A DNA stretch of 54,032 nt. It comes from Bacillus sp. J33 (lineage in GTDB: Bacteria > Bacillota > Bacilli > Bacillales > Cytobacillaceae). A program made the translations under genes and the position numbers. A model generated the notes under the pieces. It ran no database searches. It had not been told where the DNA came from and worked only from the letters and a program-made list of their open reading frames with translations. The stretch is taken from assembly GCF_000518885.1 (NCBI RefSeq), contig NZ_KI912519.1, forward strand, positions 116,992-171,023. Reading direction: 5' to 3'. Of the stretch, positions 1 to 8,756 are shown piece by piece. Position 1 is the first letter of the stretch, and each line of letters starts with the position of its first letter.

Positions 1-179
1 TCCTCGGTGCATTCGCACCTGCGGGGTCTCCCGCTGACACGCTTCTCCCGCAGGACATTGAATAAGCTTCCTCGAATGAACACCGCACGAAGAAAATGCG
101 ATAGCATTTTCGCGGGATTAGTACCTTCCCCCTCCAATCAACAGGGTGCTAAAACCAACAATAAGCTTTAACACAGCCA
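1..179. repeat. Dispersed intergenic repeat, copy A (cut by window start)
   Basis: This non-coding stretch shares long near-identical blocks with 32325-32499, including GCGGGGTCTCCCGCTGACA-like, CAGGACATTGAATAAGCTTC and CCAATCAACAGGG segments. A shorter relative lies at 3104-3230. All three are in the same orientation. Copy A carries an inner perfect hairpin (GAAAATGC 92-99 with GCATTTTC 104-111) that the copy at 32325 lacks. It lies beyond the khpA terminator, so it is probably not part of that transcript. Its role is unknown. GC-rich intergenic repeats of this general look are common in Bacillaceae genomes. Confidence 0.75.
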
Positions 180-185
180 AATTGT

Positions 186-216
186 AAAAAAAGGAGGGGA
201 AACCCCTCCTTTTTTT
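186..216 (-). terminator. Terminator of the rpsP-khpA transcript
   Basis: A GGAGGGG/CCCCTCC stem with an AAA loop is flanked by A-runs on one side and T-runs on the other. It can act as a factor-independent terminator in either direction. It lies about 45 bases after the khpA stop codon. Confidence 0.85.
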
Positions 217-258
217 GGCAATATACAGAACTGGCCACTGACGGCCGGAACTGTATAG

Positions 259-489
259 TTATTCAATGATCTCTAAAAAGATCTTTTTTTGCTCTGTTGA
301 ACCAGCTGCATAAACAACGGTCCGAATTGCTTTCGCAACGCGCCCTTGCTTCCCAATTACTTTCCCCATGTCATTCTTGTTGACAGAAAGCTGATAGGTT
401 ACGCGTTGATCCTCTTCTTGGACATTCACTTGAATATCTTCCGGAAAATCAACAAGGGGCTTAACAATCGTTTCGATAAGCTCTTTCAT
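259..489 (-). CDS. khpA: KhpA, KH-domain RNA-binding protein
   Basis: This is a 76-residue single KH domain. The GxxG RNA-binding loop is seen as I-G-K-Q-G-R at about residues 40-45, followed by an AIRTVV helix. The length fits the family (KhpA/YlqC, about 80 residues). In Firmicutes KhpA pairs with KhpB (Jag/EloR) and binds many small RNAs and mRNAs; in streptococci it affects cell elongation and division. It starts 11 bases after the rpsP stop, with no good Shine-Dalgarno directly upstream, so translation may depend on coupling to rpsP. In B. subtilis the operon continues with ylqD-rimM-trmD; here a terminator follows at once. Confidence 0.95.
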   Translation of the reverse strand: MKELIETIVKPLVDFPEDIQVNVQEEDQRVTYQLSVNKNDMGKVIGKQGRVAKAIRTVVYAAGSTEQKKIFLEIIE

Positions 490-500
490 CTTATAATGAA

Positions 501-842
<342 letters not shown>

Positions 843-880
843 GGTTTTTTTCTTTACATCTATGAAAAAGCTTGCTGACT

Positions 881-1181
881 AGAAAAGCGCAAGCGCCTTG
901 CCCACGAAGGAACGCAGACTAAGAACGCCACATCCTGTGGCAACGTCTGCATGACCCGCATCCTGCGGGCCTCAAGCACAAGACGAGCCTTCCGGAAAGG
1001 CGTTCTTTGCCTTTTTGGGAGGATTGCCCGAAAAGTGGAGGCGACTGCCCAGGGACGACAGGCATAAGATCGTTCCTGTAAGAAGGTGTTCTTCCTTCTG
1101 AAAATGACCTCGAGTCCCTAGGAGCCGCAAAAGGACAAGCTTGTGACCCTCGAGGGGGTTAGGCGCTGGAGCCAGACATGA
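881..1181. repeat. Composite GC-rich intergenic repeat between ffh and rpsP
   Basis: The stretch begins GAAAAGCGCAAGCGCCTTG and ends GGCGCTGGAGCCAGACA, giving inverted GCGCC-type termini. Inside are several short hairpins (for example GCCACATCCTGTGGC and CCCGCATCCTGCGGG) and a second internal GAAAAGTGGAGGCG start at about 1034, so it looks like two elements nested or joined. No open frame is convincing. It is more GC-rich than its surroundings and directly abuts the ffh stop codon. A short related copy lies at 51283-51370. Confidence 0.65.
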
Positions 1182-2534
1182 CTAAAAAGGATTAAAAGGA
1201 AGCTTGAATCCGCCTTTTTTCTTCCCCTTCTGCTGCATGCCAGTCATCTGCTTCATCATCTTTTTCATATCTTCAAATTGCTTCAGCAGACGGTTTACTT
1301 CAGGTACAGTTCTTCCGCTCCCTTTGGCAATCCGTTTGCGGCGGCTTGCATTGATGATTTCCGGATGAATTTTCTCTTCCTTAGTCATCGATTTAATAAT
1401 CGCTTCAACGTGAGTAATTTGCTTCTCGTCGATTTGAATATTATTCAAGCCTTTTATTTTGTTGGCACCAGGCATCATCTTAAGAAGCTCATCCAAAGGC
1501 CCCATGTTGCGGACTTGTCCGAGCTGATCCAAAAAGTCATCAAATGTGAATGAAGCTGTGCGCATTTTTTGCTCAAGCTCTTTAGCCTTTTCTTCATCCA
1601 CATTGGCCTGAGCTTTTTCAATTAAGGAAAGGACGTCTCCCATGCCTAAAATACGGGAAGCCATCCGCTCTGGATGGAACGCTTCAAGCGCATCCAGTTT
1701 CTCGCCAAGACCGACGAATTTAATTGGCGTGTTTGTTACGGACCTGATGGATAAAGCCGCTCCGCCTCGTGTATCACCGTCCAGTTTTGTCAGCACAACC
1801 CCTGTCAGACCGAGCAGGTCATTGAAGCTTTGTGCTACATTAACTGCATCCTGGCCAGTCATGGCATCAACCACAAGGAATATTTCATCTGGCTTCGAAA
1901 GCTCTTTGATCTGCTTAAGCTCATCCATTAGCGCTTCGTCCACATGCAGTCTTCCCGCTGTGTCGATGAGAACATAATCATTATGATCCTCTTTCGCCTT
2001 CGCTATGGCCTGCTTGGCAATTTCAACAGGGCTGACTTGATCGCCAAGAGAAAAAACCGGCATATTCAGCTGTTTGCCCAGTGTTTCGAGCTGCTTAATA
2101 GCAGCAGGGCGGTAAATATCCGCAGCCACAAGCAAAGGATTGCGGTTGTACTTTTTGCGAAGCAGATTCGCAAGCTTTCCGGTTGTGGTCGTTTTACCGG
2201 CACCCTGCAGGCCGACCATCATAATGACAGTCGGAGGACGATTAGAAACAGCAATCTTGCTCTGTTCTCCGCCCATCAGTTCCGTTAATTCCTCTTTAAC
2301 AACCTTAATAACCTGCTGGCCTGGGGTCAGGCTCTTTAATACTTCCTGGCCGACAGCGCGTTCGCTTACTTTTTTGACAAACTCTTTGACGACTTTGAAG
2401 TTCACGTCCGCTTCCAAAAGGGCGAGACGGACTTCACGCATCATTTCTTTTACATCCGCTTCATTGATTTTGCCTTTTCCGCGGATCTTCTGGATTGTAT
2501 TTTGCAGTCGGTCGGCTAATCCTTCAAATGCCAT
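1182..2534 (-). CDS. ffh: Signal recognition particle protein Ffh (SRP54)
   Basis: This 450-residue SRP GTPase binds signal sequences on translating ribosomes and docks with FtsY at the membrane. It has an N-terminal four-helix domain, a G domain with P-loop GLQGAGKT at residues 108-115, then DTAGR and TKLDGDTRGG. The methionine-rich M domain ends in a basic tail after MKKMMKQMTGMQQ. Length is normal. It starts 13 bases after the ylxM stop, the usual ylxM-ffh pairing. The TAG stop sits at the edge of the repeat element at 881-1181. Confidence 0.98.
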   Translation of the reverse strand: MAFEGLADRLQNTIQKIRGKGKINEADVKEMMREVRLALLEADVNFKVVKEFVKKVSERAVGQEVLKSLTPGQQVIKVVKEELTELMGGEQSKIAVSNRPPTVIMMVGLQGAGKTTTTGKLANLLRKKYNRNPLLVAADIYRPAAIKQLETLGKQLNMPVFSLGDQVSPVEIAKQAIAKAKEDHNDYVLIDTAGRLHVDEALMDELKQIKELSKPDEIFLVVDAMTGQDAVNVAQSFNDLLGLTGVVLTKLDGDTRGGAALSIRSVTNTPIKFVGLGEKLDALEAFHPERMASRILGMGDVLSLIEKAQANVDEEKAKELEQKMRTASFTFDDFLDQLGQVRNMGPLDELLKMMPGANKIKGLNNIQIDEKQITHVEAIIKSMTKEEKIHPEIINASRRKRIAKGSGRTVPEVNRLLKQFEDMKKMMKQMTGMQQKGKKKGGFKLPFNPF

Positions 2535-2547
2535 TATATGCCGCCTC

Positions 2548-2880
2548 CTAATCTAATTTCTCAAGCTTTGCTACTGCTTCTTTCAATGCCTCAGCAGAAG
2601 GCGGACCTTCCTTCAGCATTTCTTTCATGTTTGCAATCAGCTTGCTGCGCTCTTGAAATTTATGAAATAGTAACAGCTTTTCTTCATACTCTTCAAGCAT
2701 TGCTTCTGTACGCTTAATGTTGTCGTAAACCGCTTGCCGGCTAACTTCATATTCCTCGGCAATCTCTCCAAGCGAAAAATCATCCAGGTAGTAAAGGGAC
2801 ATATAGCTTCTCTGCTTAGGAGTTAACAACGATTGATAAAAATCATAGAGGTAATTCATCCTCGTTGTCTTTTCGAGCAT
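2548..2880 (-). CDS. ylxM: YlxM/P13-family helix-turn-helix protein, SRP-associated
   Basis: This 110-residue protein has a sigma-70 region-4-like helix-turn-helix ([20 protein letters not shown], about residues 53-72) and a coiled C-terminal helix. The family is always found beside ffh. In streptococci YlxM interacts with SRP and modulates its GTPase activity. It is the first gene of the ylxM-ffh pair, with a G-rich Shine-Dalgarno and its own promoter upstream. Whether it binds DNA is not known. Confidence 0.93.
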   Translation of the reverse strand: MLEKTTRMNYLYDFYQSLLTPKQRSYMSLYYLDDFSLGEIAEEYEVSRQAVYDNIKRTEAMLEEYEEKLLLFHKFQERSKLIANMKEMLKEGPPSAEALKEAVAKLEKLD

Positions 2881-2920
2881 CCCTATTCCCCCTTGTTAAG
2901 TGAAAAGCCTTTACAAAGTA

Positions 2921-2949
2921 AGTTTACATAGAAGTGTTTAGCATGTCAA
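2921..2949 (-). promoter_or_regulatory. SigA-type promoter of ylxM-ffh
   Basis: The minus strand reads TTGACA (2944-2949), a 17-base spacer and TAAACT (2921-2926). The predicted start point lies about 33 bases before the ylxM ATG. The -35 box is perfect and the -10 box is weaker. Confidence 0.65.
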
Positions 2950-3103
2950 GAAAATATCTTTACATACTGGCCAAGTTCTATTTTTGCGTTCCGTTGATAT
3001 GAAGAGATTTTCGTTGGGATAACGTGCTTTATCGATGATAAATTAAAGATTTTTTGCACAGGCTCTGATGGTTGTTTTAGTTTATAAATTTGCCCGTTGA
3101 TTT

Positions 3104-3230
3104 CAGTACGGGACACTTGCTTTTCGCGGGGAGCGATGCGATCCTCCTCGGCTTCGCCTGCGGGGTCTCACACTTCCCTCTTTTTCCGCTGGAGTCAAGT
3201 GCCCTCTGCTGCAATCAACTCAGTTGGCCA
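3104..3230. repeat. Dispersed intergenic repeat, copy B (divergent)
   Basis: This copy contains TCCTCGG...GCCTGCGGGGTCTC...TTTCCGCTGGAGTC...GCAATCAACT, the same block order and orientation as 1-179 and 32325-32499, but shorter and less similar. It lies between the ylxM promoter and the terminator of the VWA operon. The rest of the 2950-3333 spacer shows nothing recognisable. Confidence 0.6.
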
Positions 3231-3305
3231 AACTAAGTTCGCCTTCAAAAACTAACAAACTTTAAACAAAAACCCTGTTACAAGCGAATTTATACTCTAA
3301 CACGT

Positions 3306-3335
3306 AAAAAACAGAGCATATCCGCTCTGTTTTTT
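3306..3335 (-). terminator. Terminator of the eight-gene VWA/ABC operon
   Basis: A symmetrical AAAAAACAGAGC / GCTCTGTTTTTT hairpin with a six-base loop overlaps the last gene's TAA stop codon. It should end transcription right at the end of the coding sequence. Confidence 0.85.
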
Positions 3336-6123
3336 ACATATTTTTCTTGTTCTTTGCATCCAGCAGCCTTTTTATGCGCTCTTCCCGTTCTTTTGGTGTA
3401 AGTGTTTCCGTCTGTTTCGCAGGGCTTCGCTTCTTCTTTTTCTTTTCTTCTTTCTTCGGATGCCTTTCTTGTTCAAGTGCTCCCCTTTGGACTGGAGCTT
3501 GTTCAGATTTAGCAGGCTTTTCCCTGACAGCCTTTAGGTTTTTGATCCTCTCAGTTTTTTGGGGTTGAACTTGATCCGCCCTTTTTCTATTTTTCTTTAT
3601 CTTACCTGCTATAAGAGATATTAAACCAAACCGCTTTATGGCTATTTCAGTAAAGAACAACAGGAAAGCTGCCAGAATCAGCCATTCGCTGATTGGCTGT
3701 TTGGTACTGGCAGAATTCATAAGCGGACGGAAACTTTCTTTTTCGTTCTCAAGTTCTTTGCCACCTGTCAGCTTGGAAAGTTCCTCTAAGTGCTCCTTAT
3801 TTACTCCTTTTTGCAAATACTCATCTGAGTAAGGGACAGTAAAACCGGTCTGATGGATATGCACATTCCCATTGTGGTCTGTCTGTTTAATATTAAGAAA
3901 GTACATTCCGGCGTTTTCAGGCATGATTGCCTCATATTTCCCTGGAGCGATTATCCTTGTATTTGCCTCTATCTGCTCACCAGTTTCCGAGACAATTGAT
4001 GTCTCTATTGGCAGCGTCTTGCTGTTTGCAGATTCAAGGCTAAGGATTGTACTTCCATTCCTCTTTTCAACCGACACCCTATACGGTTCGCTATCATATT
4101 GAGGCAAAGTTTTCGTGACAAGCTGATTAATAAAAATTGGCCACTTTTCCCACCGGGCCCAGTCTCCTGACCACTTACCGGAAAAATCGGATGTGAATGC
4201 GATCGTTCTTCCCATGCCGTATTGCCATTCAGCAAGTACCGGGTCTTCTTTCTTGCTTAATACCGGAACCTGGGAACGTGTCTTTGCTGTAGTAGCAATA
4301 TAGGCATTCATTTGCGGAACACCTTTATCAAATAATACCGACCAGTCAGGGTATGGCTGTATGCTGGGGTAGAAAGGAGAATCTTCAATATAGGTTCTTG
4401 TAGCCATCACAGTTTCGCGCGATAATATGCTGGGAATGACAGATGAATCGGTTACATCGTAAAATCGGCCTGACCCCATATCTGCAAGGTCTTCAAGAAG
4501 GGCTCTGTCAGCATCCTGCCCAAGTGCAACTGTTGAAAGGGTAATATTTTTCTCTTTGCCGCTTTCGATTAAAATCTCATAATCTCCATCTGCAGCCGAT
4601 TGTCCATCTGTCAGCAAAATAATATGCTTTCTCTGAAGCTTCAAATCTTCCAGTTCCCTATAGGCCTGCTCAAGGGAGGTGAAAATTTCAGTTCCTCCCC
4701 CGGGGGTTATGGATCTAATTTTGTCAATCGCCTTCTTTTTATCCTTCAGCGGCTCTGTTTCAAGAATTTCCCACGGCCGATCATCAAATGCGATAAATCC
4801 AAGCGTATCTTCCTCCCGGAGAAGTTCTACCGAACGAGCAGCCGCCTCTTTGGCCAGTTCAATTTTATTTCCCGCCATGCTTCCCGACCGGTCCATAACC
4901 AATACAAGCCCTAATGATGGCATTTCTTTCTTGCCTTTAATATCCATTTCAACTGGAAGCAGCTTTTCGATTGGTGTTTTAAAATAGCCTCCTAACCCAA
5001 AGCTTTCTTCACCGCCAAACATGAGAAAGCCGGTGCCAAATTCTTTTACTGCCTTCTCCATTAGATTCATTTGATTCTCGGAGATAACAGTGGCGGGAAC
5101 ATTATTAAAAATGATGGACTGATATTGCAAATACCCAGAAAGGACAGTAGGAAGCTTTTCAGGGAGTACCGTGTCTGCTTCTAAACCTGAGTCCTCTAAT
5201 AGCTCCTCAATATTCCCGGATTCCTTTCCCTGCACAATCAGTACTTTGGGAGCCCCTTTTACGTTTACAACTGAGTTCATTTCATTATTTTCGGCAAAGG
5301 TATCCTGCTCAGCAGCGATTTCCGCCTTATATACCGTTAGCCCGGCAGTCTCTGCTTTATGAGAAAACGTATAAATATTTTTGCCTTCATGAACTTGTAC
5401 GGATTCTTTCAAAATTTCTTTATGGTTTATAGAAAGCCTAATGTCTGCTTTTTTACTTGAGTTGCTTGTCACTTCAACCGTAATCGGAGCTTCTTCCCCC
5501 AGGTAAAGGGACGCTGGCACCGATAAATCTGAAATCGAAGCATCTTCTCCTGATGCTGTTTCTAACAAAACATGGTCGACTTCTATCTGCCGGTTTTTTA
5601 AAACAGGGGCCATTTCTAGGCTTCTTCCGGAAGTTTCATTGCCATCAGACAGAAGCACAATTCTTCCGGCAGAATCCCTGGGTACAAGTGATGCAGCAAA
5701 CTGCAAACCTGCTTCCAGGTTAGTTTGCGATTCATCCGCTTTCCCATTAAATTGGGAAACGACATCACTATCCCTTCCAAGATTCTGTTCGAGAACTACG
5801 TTTTTACCAAATGCAGCAACAGCATATTGATCTTCACTTTTCTTATTGCTGACGCTATTTTCTACCCAGGCAAGAGATTCTTCATCTGCACCTATGCTCG
5901 CAGATCGGTCGGCAAGGAATATTACGGTCTCACCCTTTATTGGCAGGAGAACCTGCGGAGTGGTCAGCGCAAATATTAACAATGCGAAAATGACCAGTCT
6001 GATCCCGGCAATCCATAACTTCTCATAACCTTCCGACCGGTGCCTCCGGAGATACAAAAAGACCAGTAATGCCGCAGGAAGAAACAGCCAAAACAGGAAG
6101 GGATATTTAACCTCTATTCCCAC
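3334..6123 (-). CDS. Large membrane protein with two VWA domains and an amidotransferase-like domain
   Basis: This is a 929-residue protein. Two membrane helices lie at about 8-26 and 37-56. A first VWA domain has MIDAS motif DRSAS at 72-76. A glutamine-amidotransferase-like fold covers about 292-395 (PKVLIVQG, then FGGEESFGLGGY). A second VWA domain has DRSGS at 411-415 and LLTDG near 504. A final helix at about 813-829 is followed by a Lys/Arg/Glu-rich tail of about 90 residues. The start is GTG, with GGAGGT eight bases upstream, and the frame overlaps the previous gene by 17 bases. MIDAS-type VWA domains bind divalent metals and protein ligands. The function is unknown; the neighbours suggest it works with the MoxR ATPase at the membrane. 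Confidence 0.88.
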   Translation of the reverse strand: MGIEVKYPFLFWLFLPAALLVFLYLRRHRSEGYEKLWIAGIRLVIFALLIFALTTPQVLLPIKGETVIFLADRSASIGADEESLAWVENSVSNKKSEDQYAVAAFGKNVVLEQNLGRDSDVVSQFNGKADESQTNLEAGLQFAASLVPRDSAGRIVLLSDGNETSGRSLEMAPVLKNRQIEVDHVLLETASGEDASISDLSVPASLYLGEEAPITVEVTSNSSKKADIRLSINHKEILKESVQVHEGKNIYTFSHKAETAGLTVYKAEIAAEQDTFAENNEMNSVVNVKGAPKVLIVQGKESGNIEELLEDSGLEADTVLPEKLPTVLSGYLQYQSIIFNNVPATVISENQMNLMEKAVKEFGTGFLMFGGEESFGLGGYFKTPIEKLLPVEMDIKGKKEMPSLGLVLVMDRSGSMAGNKIELAKEAAARSVELLREEDTLGFIAFDDRPWEILETEPLKDKKKAIDKIRSITPGGGTEIFTSLEQAYRELEDLKLQRKHIILLTDGQSAADGDYEILIESGKEKNITLSTVALGQDADRALLEDLADMGSGRFYDVTDSSVIPSILSRETVMATRTYIEDSPFYPSIQPYPDWSVLFDKGVPQMNAYIATTAKTRSQVPVLSKKEDPVLAEWQYGMGRTIAFTSDFSGKWSGDWARWEKWPIFINQLVTKTLPQYDSEPYRVSVEKRNGSTILSLESANSKTLPIETSIVSETGEQIEANTRIIAPGKYEAIMPENAGMYFLNIKQTDHNGNVHIHQTGFTVPYSDEYLQKGVNKEHLEELSKLTGGKELENEKESFRPLMNSASTKQPISEWLILAAFLLFFTEIAIKRFGLISLIAGKIKKNRKRADQVQPQKTERIKNLKAVREKPAKSEQAPVQRGALEQERHPKKEEKKKKKRSPAKQTETLTPKEREERIKRLLDAKNKKNM

Positions 6124-7879
6124 GTCGATATACCTCCCATTCCAAAGTGATTAGAATATAGGCCATTAATGCCAGCCAGAACCAGAGCTTTTCATTTGGC
6201 CTTTGGGTAATACTGGCTTTTTCAGATGATTTTTCATTCATAGTGAAAGGCTCTTCCGCTTTTGCGTTTTTTTCCCGTTCATCGAGCAGCACTGAAAAAT
6301 AATATATTTGGTTTCCTGAAACAGCCTGGTAAGTTCCCGGTAATAAAGGTGCTTTGAAACTTTCTTTTTCTAAATCCAGGGAGTAGAGGCTTTCATCTCC
6401 ATTATTAAAAATTTCCCAGTTGCCTTTGCCCCCGTTAATATTAATCCATCTCTCTTCCCCAGCGCTGAAATATCCCAGAAAATCTGTCTGCTTGGATAAC
6501 CACTGGTATGCATTATACAAAAAGATTGGGAAACCTGGCTGAAGAGGCCAGTCTGAATCTGCCAAATCAAAATTCACAATAATAAGCGGCTGTCCCTTCA
6601 GCATCCCTTTTTGTATTAAAGGAATGCTTCCACTTTTCACAACAGTTTCCCATTCACCATCCAAAGGAGCGGCAGCAGAGTCGATATACACTTTGTCAAA
6701 ATCAACATATTCAAGGAGAGTATCATCTTCAACCGCAGCTCCTTTTTCAAGCTTTATTTTTTCTTTGCTGCTATTGAAAAAGATAAGCGGCTGCTGGGGA
6801 AGTTCGGATAAGGCAGTCCCTTCGGCCAGAACTACCCCTTCTAATTCCAAACCGCTGATTGCTTTCGAGTCTGTCTGAAGCAATTCTGCCCCAATGGTTT
6901 GAAAGCCCTTTACAGCAAATGGGTTTACATTTCCCATCGTGTATACCTTGGGTTTGGGGTCTGTAAAAATAGAAGTGGCTAAATTATCAGCACTATAGCC
7001 ATCCTTTATAGAGATAGCAGCCTCATAATAAGGTTTTTCAGGAAGGCTCGGGATCTGGACAGTTGTCTGCTCATTGGCTTTTAATGAGAGCTTTTGTTCA
7101 AACAAAACTTCTCCACCATTGCCCACAGTAAACCCTGTATCTATTTTTCTGGAAGACTGGTTTTCTATCACTGCCACAGCTGAAATTTCCTCACCAACAG
7201 CTGCAGTCCCAAAGGATTGCAGCGAAACATTCATTTTGTCTTCTCCTATGTTATGTACAACGGTATACAGGCCATCCATTTTCCCTTTTAACATTCCAGG
7301 AGAAACTGCATCAGAAAAAATATGGATAGCTGTATCATTGCCAGAAGTTAATGACCCTGCCAAAAGAAGAGCTTTTTCCATATTCTCATGCTCATAAGTA
7401 AGCTCCAAATCTTTAATGATTTCCCTTATTGCTTTTGGGTCATCTTCCCTGCTTAACAAAATCTCATTTTTCTCTCCTGCTTTAATAAGAGTTACCTCCT
7501 GGCCGCTTAGCTTTCCCGTTAAATCCAGCATTTCCTTCTTTGCTTTTTCAAATCGCGTAAATTCCCCCTCCTTTGCTGACATAGATGCAGAAGGATCAGC
7601 AATGATGATTAGGTGTTCTCCCTTTATTGCATCTTCCACCCAAAATGGACGTACGAGCGCCAGCATCAATAACAGCAGAGCTAATATTTGCAGCCAGAAT
7701 AAGAGGTTCTGCTGAAGCTTTTTCAGCCATGGAGAAGCGTGCCATTCGTTTAATACCTGCTCCCAAAGCATATTGGATGAAATAGTCTTTTCCTTGTACT
7801 GTTTTCGAAAAAAATAAAATAAAACAACAGCACCTATAAAGATGCTTAAACTAAAATAGATAGGATTTAAAAATTGCAT
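6107..7879 (-). CDS. BatA-like VWA membrane protein
   Basis: This 590-residue protein has the N-terminal BatA arrangement: helix at 5-24, a short basic loop, and a helix at about 58-78 ending LVRPFW. A VWA domain follows with an intact MIDAS motif DPSAS at 95-99 and a later HIFSDA strand. A long beta-rich middle follows, with a membrane helix near the C-terminus (LWFWLALMAYILI). BatA/BatB-type proteins accompany MoxR and DUF58 proteins in many bacteria, where they are thought to form a membrane-bound assembly or chaperone system. It starts 7 bases after the DUF58 gene and overlaps the large VWA gene. The exact role is unknown. Confidence 0.87.
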   Translation of the reverse strand: MQFLNPIYFSLSIFIGAVVLFYFFRKQYKEKTISSNMLWEQVLNEWHASPWLKKLQQNLLFWLQILALLLLMLALVRPFWVEDAIKGEHLIIIADPSASMSAKEGEFTRFEKAKKEMLDLTGKLSGQEVTLIKAGEKNEILLSREDDPKAIREIIKDLELTYEHENMEKALLLAGSLTSGNDTAIHIFSDAVSPGMLKGKMDGLYTVVHNIGEDKMNVSLQSFGTAAVGEEISAVAVIENQSSRKIDTGFTVGNGGEVLFEQKLSLKANEQTTVQIPSLPEKPYYEAAISIKDGYSADNLATSIFTDPKPKVYTMGNVNPFAVKGFQTIGAELLQTDSKAISGLELEGVVLAEGTALSELPQQPLIFFNSSKEKIKLEKGAAVEDDTLLEYVDFDKVYIDSAAAPLDGEWETVVKSGSIPLIQKGMLKGQPLIIVNFDLADSDWPLQPGFPIFLYNAYQWLSKQTDFLGYFSAGEERWININGGKGNWEIFNNGDESLYSLDLEKESFKAPLLPGTYQAVSGNQIYYFSVLLDEREKNAKAEEPFTMNEKSSEKASITQRPNEKLWFWLALMAYILITLEWEVYRRGNRG

Positions 7880-7886
7880 TTTAAAG

Positions 7887-8756
7887 TCACCTAACCAGCC
7901 CTTTCACATAAAGATCCCGGAAAAGCACAGTCTGCAGCCCCCTGGATTCAGGAGCAAAAATATACTGGCCGCCAAACCTTTTGCATAAATCCTCCAGCTG
8001 TTTATTATGCTGCTCTAGCCGATTTTTGTAGTTGGCTAGTATAGAAGTATTCATACTGACATTTACAGCAGTACCTGTTTCACTGTCTATTAACTTCAAA
8101 TCCCCAGAATAAGAGGGGGCCAGCTCCTCATTCGATTGTACTTGGAACAGCCAAAACTCCTGTTTTAATCCCTTCAGTTTCCTGAAGAGGCTTTCCCACT
8201 CATTGATCGGCTCAAAACCATCAGCTACTAAAATGGCAAGCTGCTGCTGTTTGGATAAATTATCTTTTAAGCAGCCAAGAAAGTTTTGGGACAATCCGCC
8301 TGCTTCAAGGTTTTGGATTTCTAAAAAGGTGCGCCTGCTGTATACTGAGCCTTTCCTTTTCACCAGCTGTGTGCCTGAAGAAGCTGCAGCAGAAAATAAA
8401 AGACGGTCTTCGCCGGAAAGGATCATAAAGCTCAGCGCTGCAGCCAGCCCTTTTGCATACTCCCATTTGGATGTGATTTTTGTCATCGAAGAAGTTGCAT
8501 CAAGGTAAACAGCAATGGAAAGCTCCTGCTCATCCAAGAAGCGTTTAATATAATGCTTTTGGGTTCTTCCGTATACATTCCAATCAATTTGGCGGATATC
8601 ATCACCGGGCTGATAAGCCCTAAAATCAGAGAACTCCATGGAGGAACCGAATTTATTGGACTGGCGGGAACCTGAATGAATACCCCTTTTTCTTGTTTTC
8701 ACAACTACCTTTCTTTTCTGCAGCCTTCCAAGAAGAGCCTGTCGATTGTTCATCAC
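7887..8756 (-). CDS. DUF58 domain protein
   Basis: This is a 289-residue soluble protein. The DUF58 signature is clear at about residues 39-64: MEFSDFRAYQPGDDIRQIDW followed by NVYGR. A VWA-like fold follows, with DATSS in the MIDAS position (Thr replaces the first Ser, which is allowed). DUF58 proteins occur almost always next to MoxR ATPases and are considered their partners or adaptors. The start ATG overlaps the MoxR stop by four bases, indicating translational coupling. No membrane helix is seen. Confidence 0.92.
   Translation of the reverse strand: MMNNRQALLGRLQKRKVVVKTRKRGIHSGSRQSNKFGSSMEFSDFRAYQPGDDIRQIDWNVYGRTQKHYIKRFLDEQELSIAVYLDATSSMTKITSKWEYAKGLAAALSFMILSGEDRLLFSAAASSGTQLVKRKGSVYSRRTFLEIQNLEAGGLSQNFLGCLKDNLSKQQQLAILVADGFEPINEWESLFRKLKGLKQEFWLFQVQSNEELAPSYSGDLKLIDSETGTAVNVSMNTSILANYKNRLEQHNKQLEDLCKRFGGQYIFAPESRGLQTVLFRDLYVKGLVR

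Noticed and set aside
881..1181. tRNA or known small RNA gene between ffh and rpsP
   Set aside because: The hairpins do not form a cloverleaf or the SRP RNA fold; the stretch fits a dispersed repeat better.
1642..2556. Long plus-strand ORFs inside ffh
   Set aside because: They are antisense shadows caused by the codon bias of ffh; no Shine-Dalgarno or family match.
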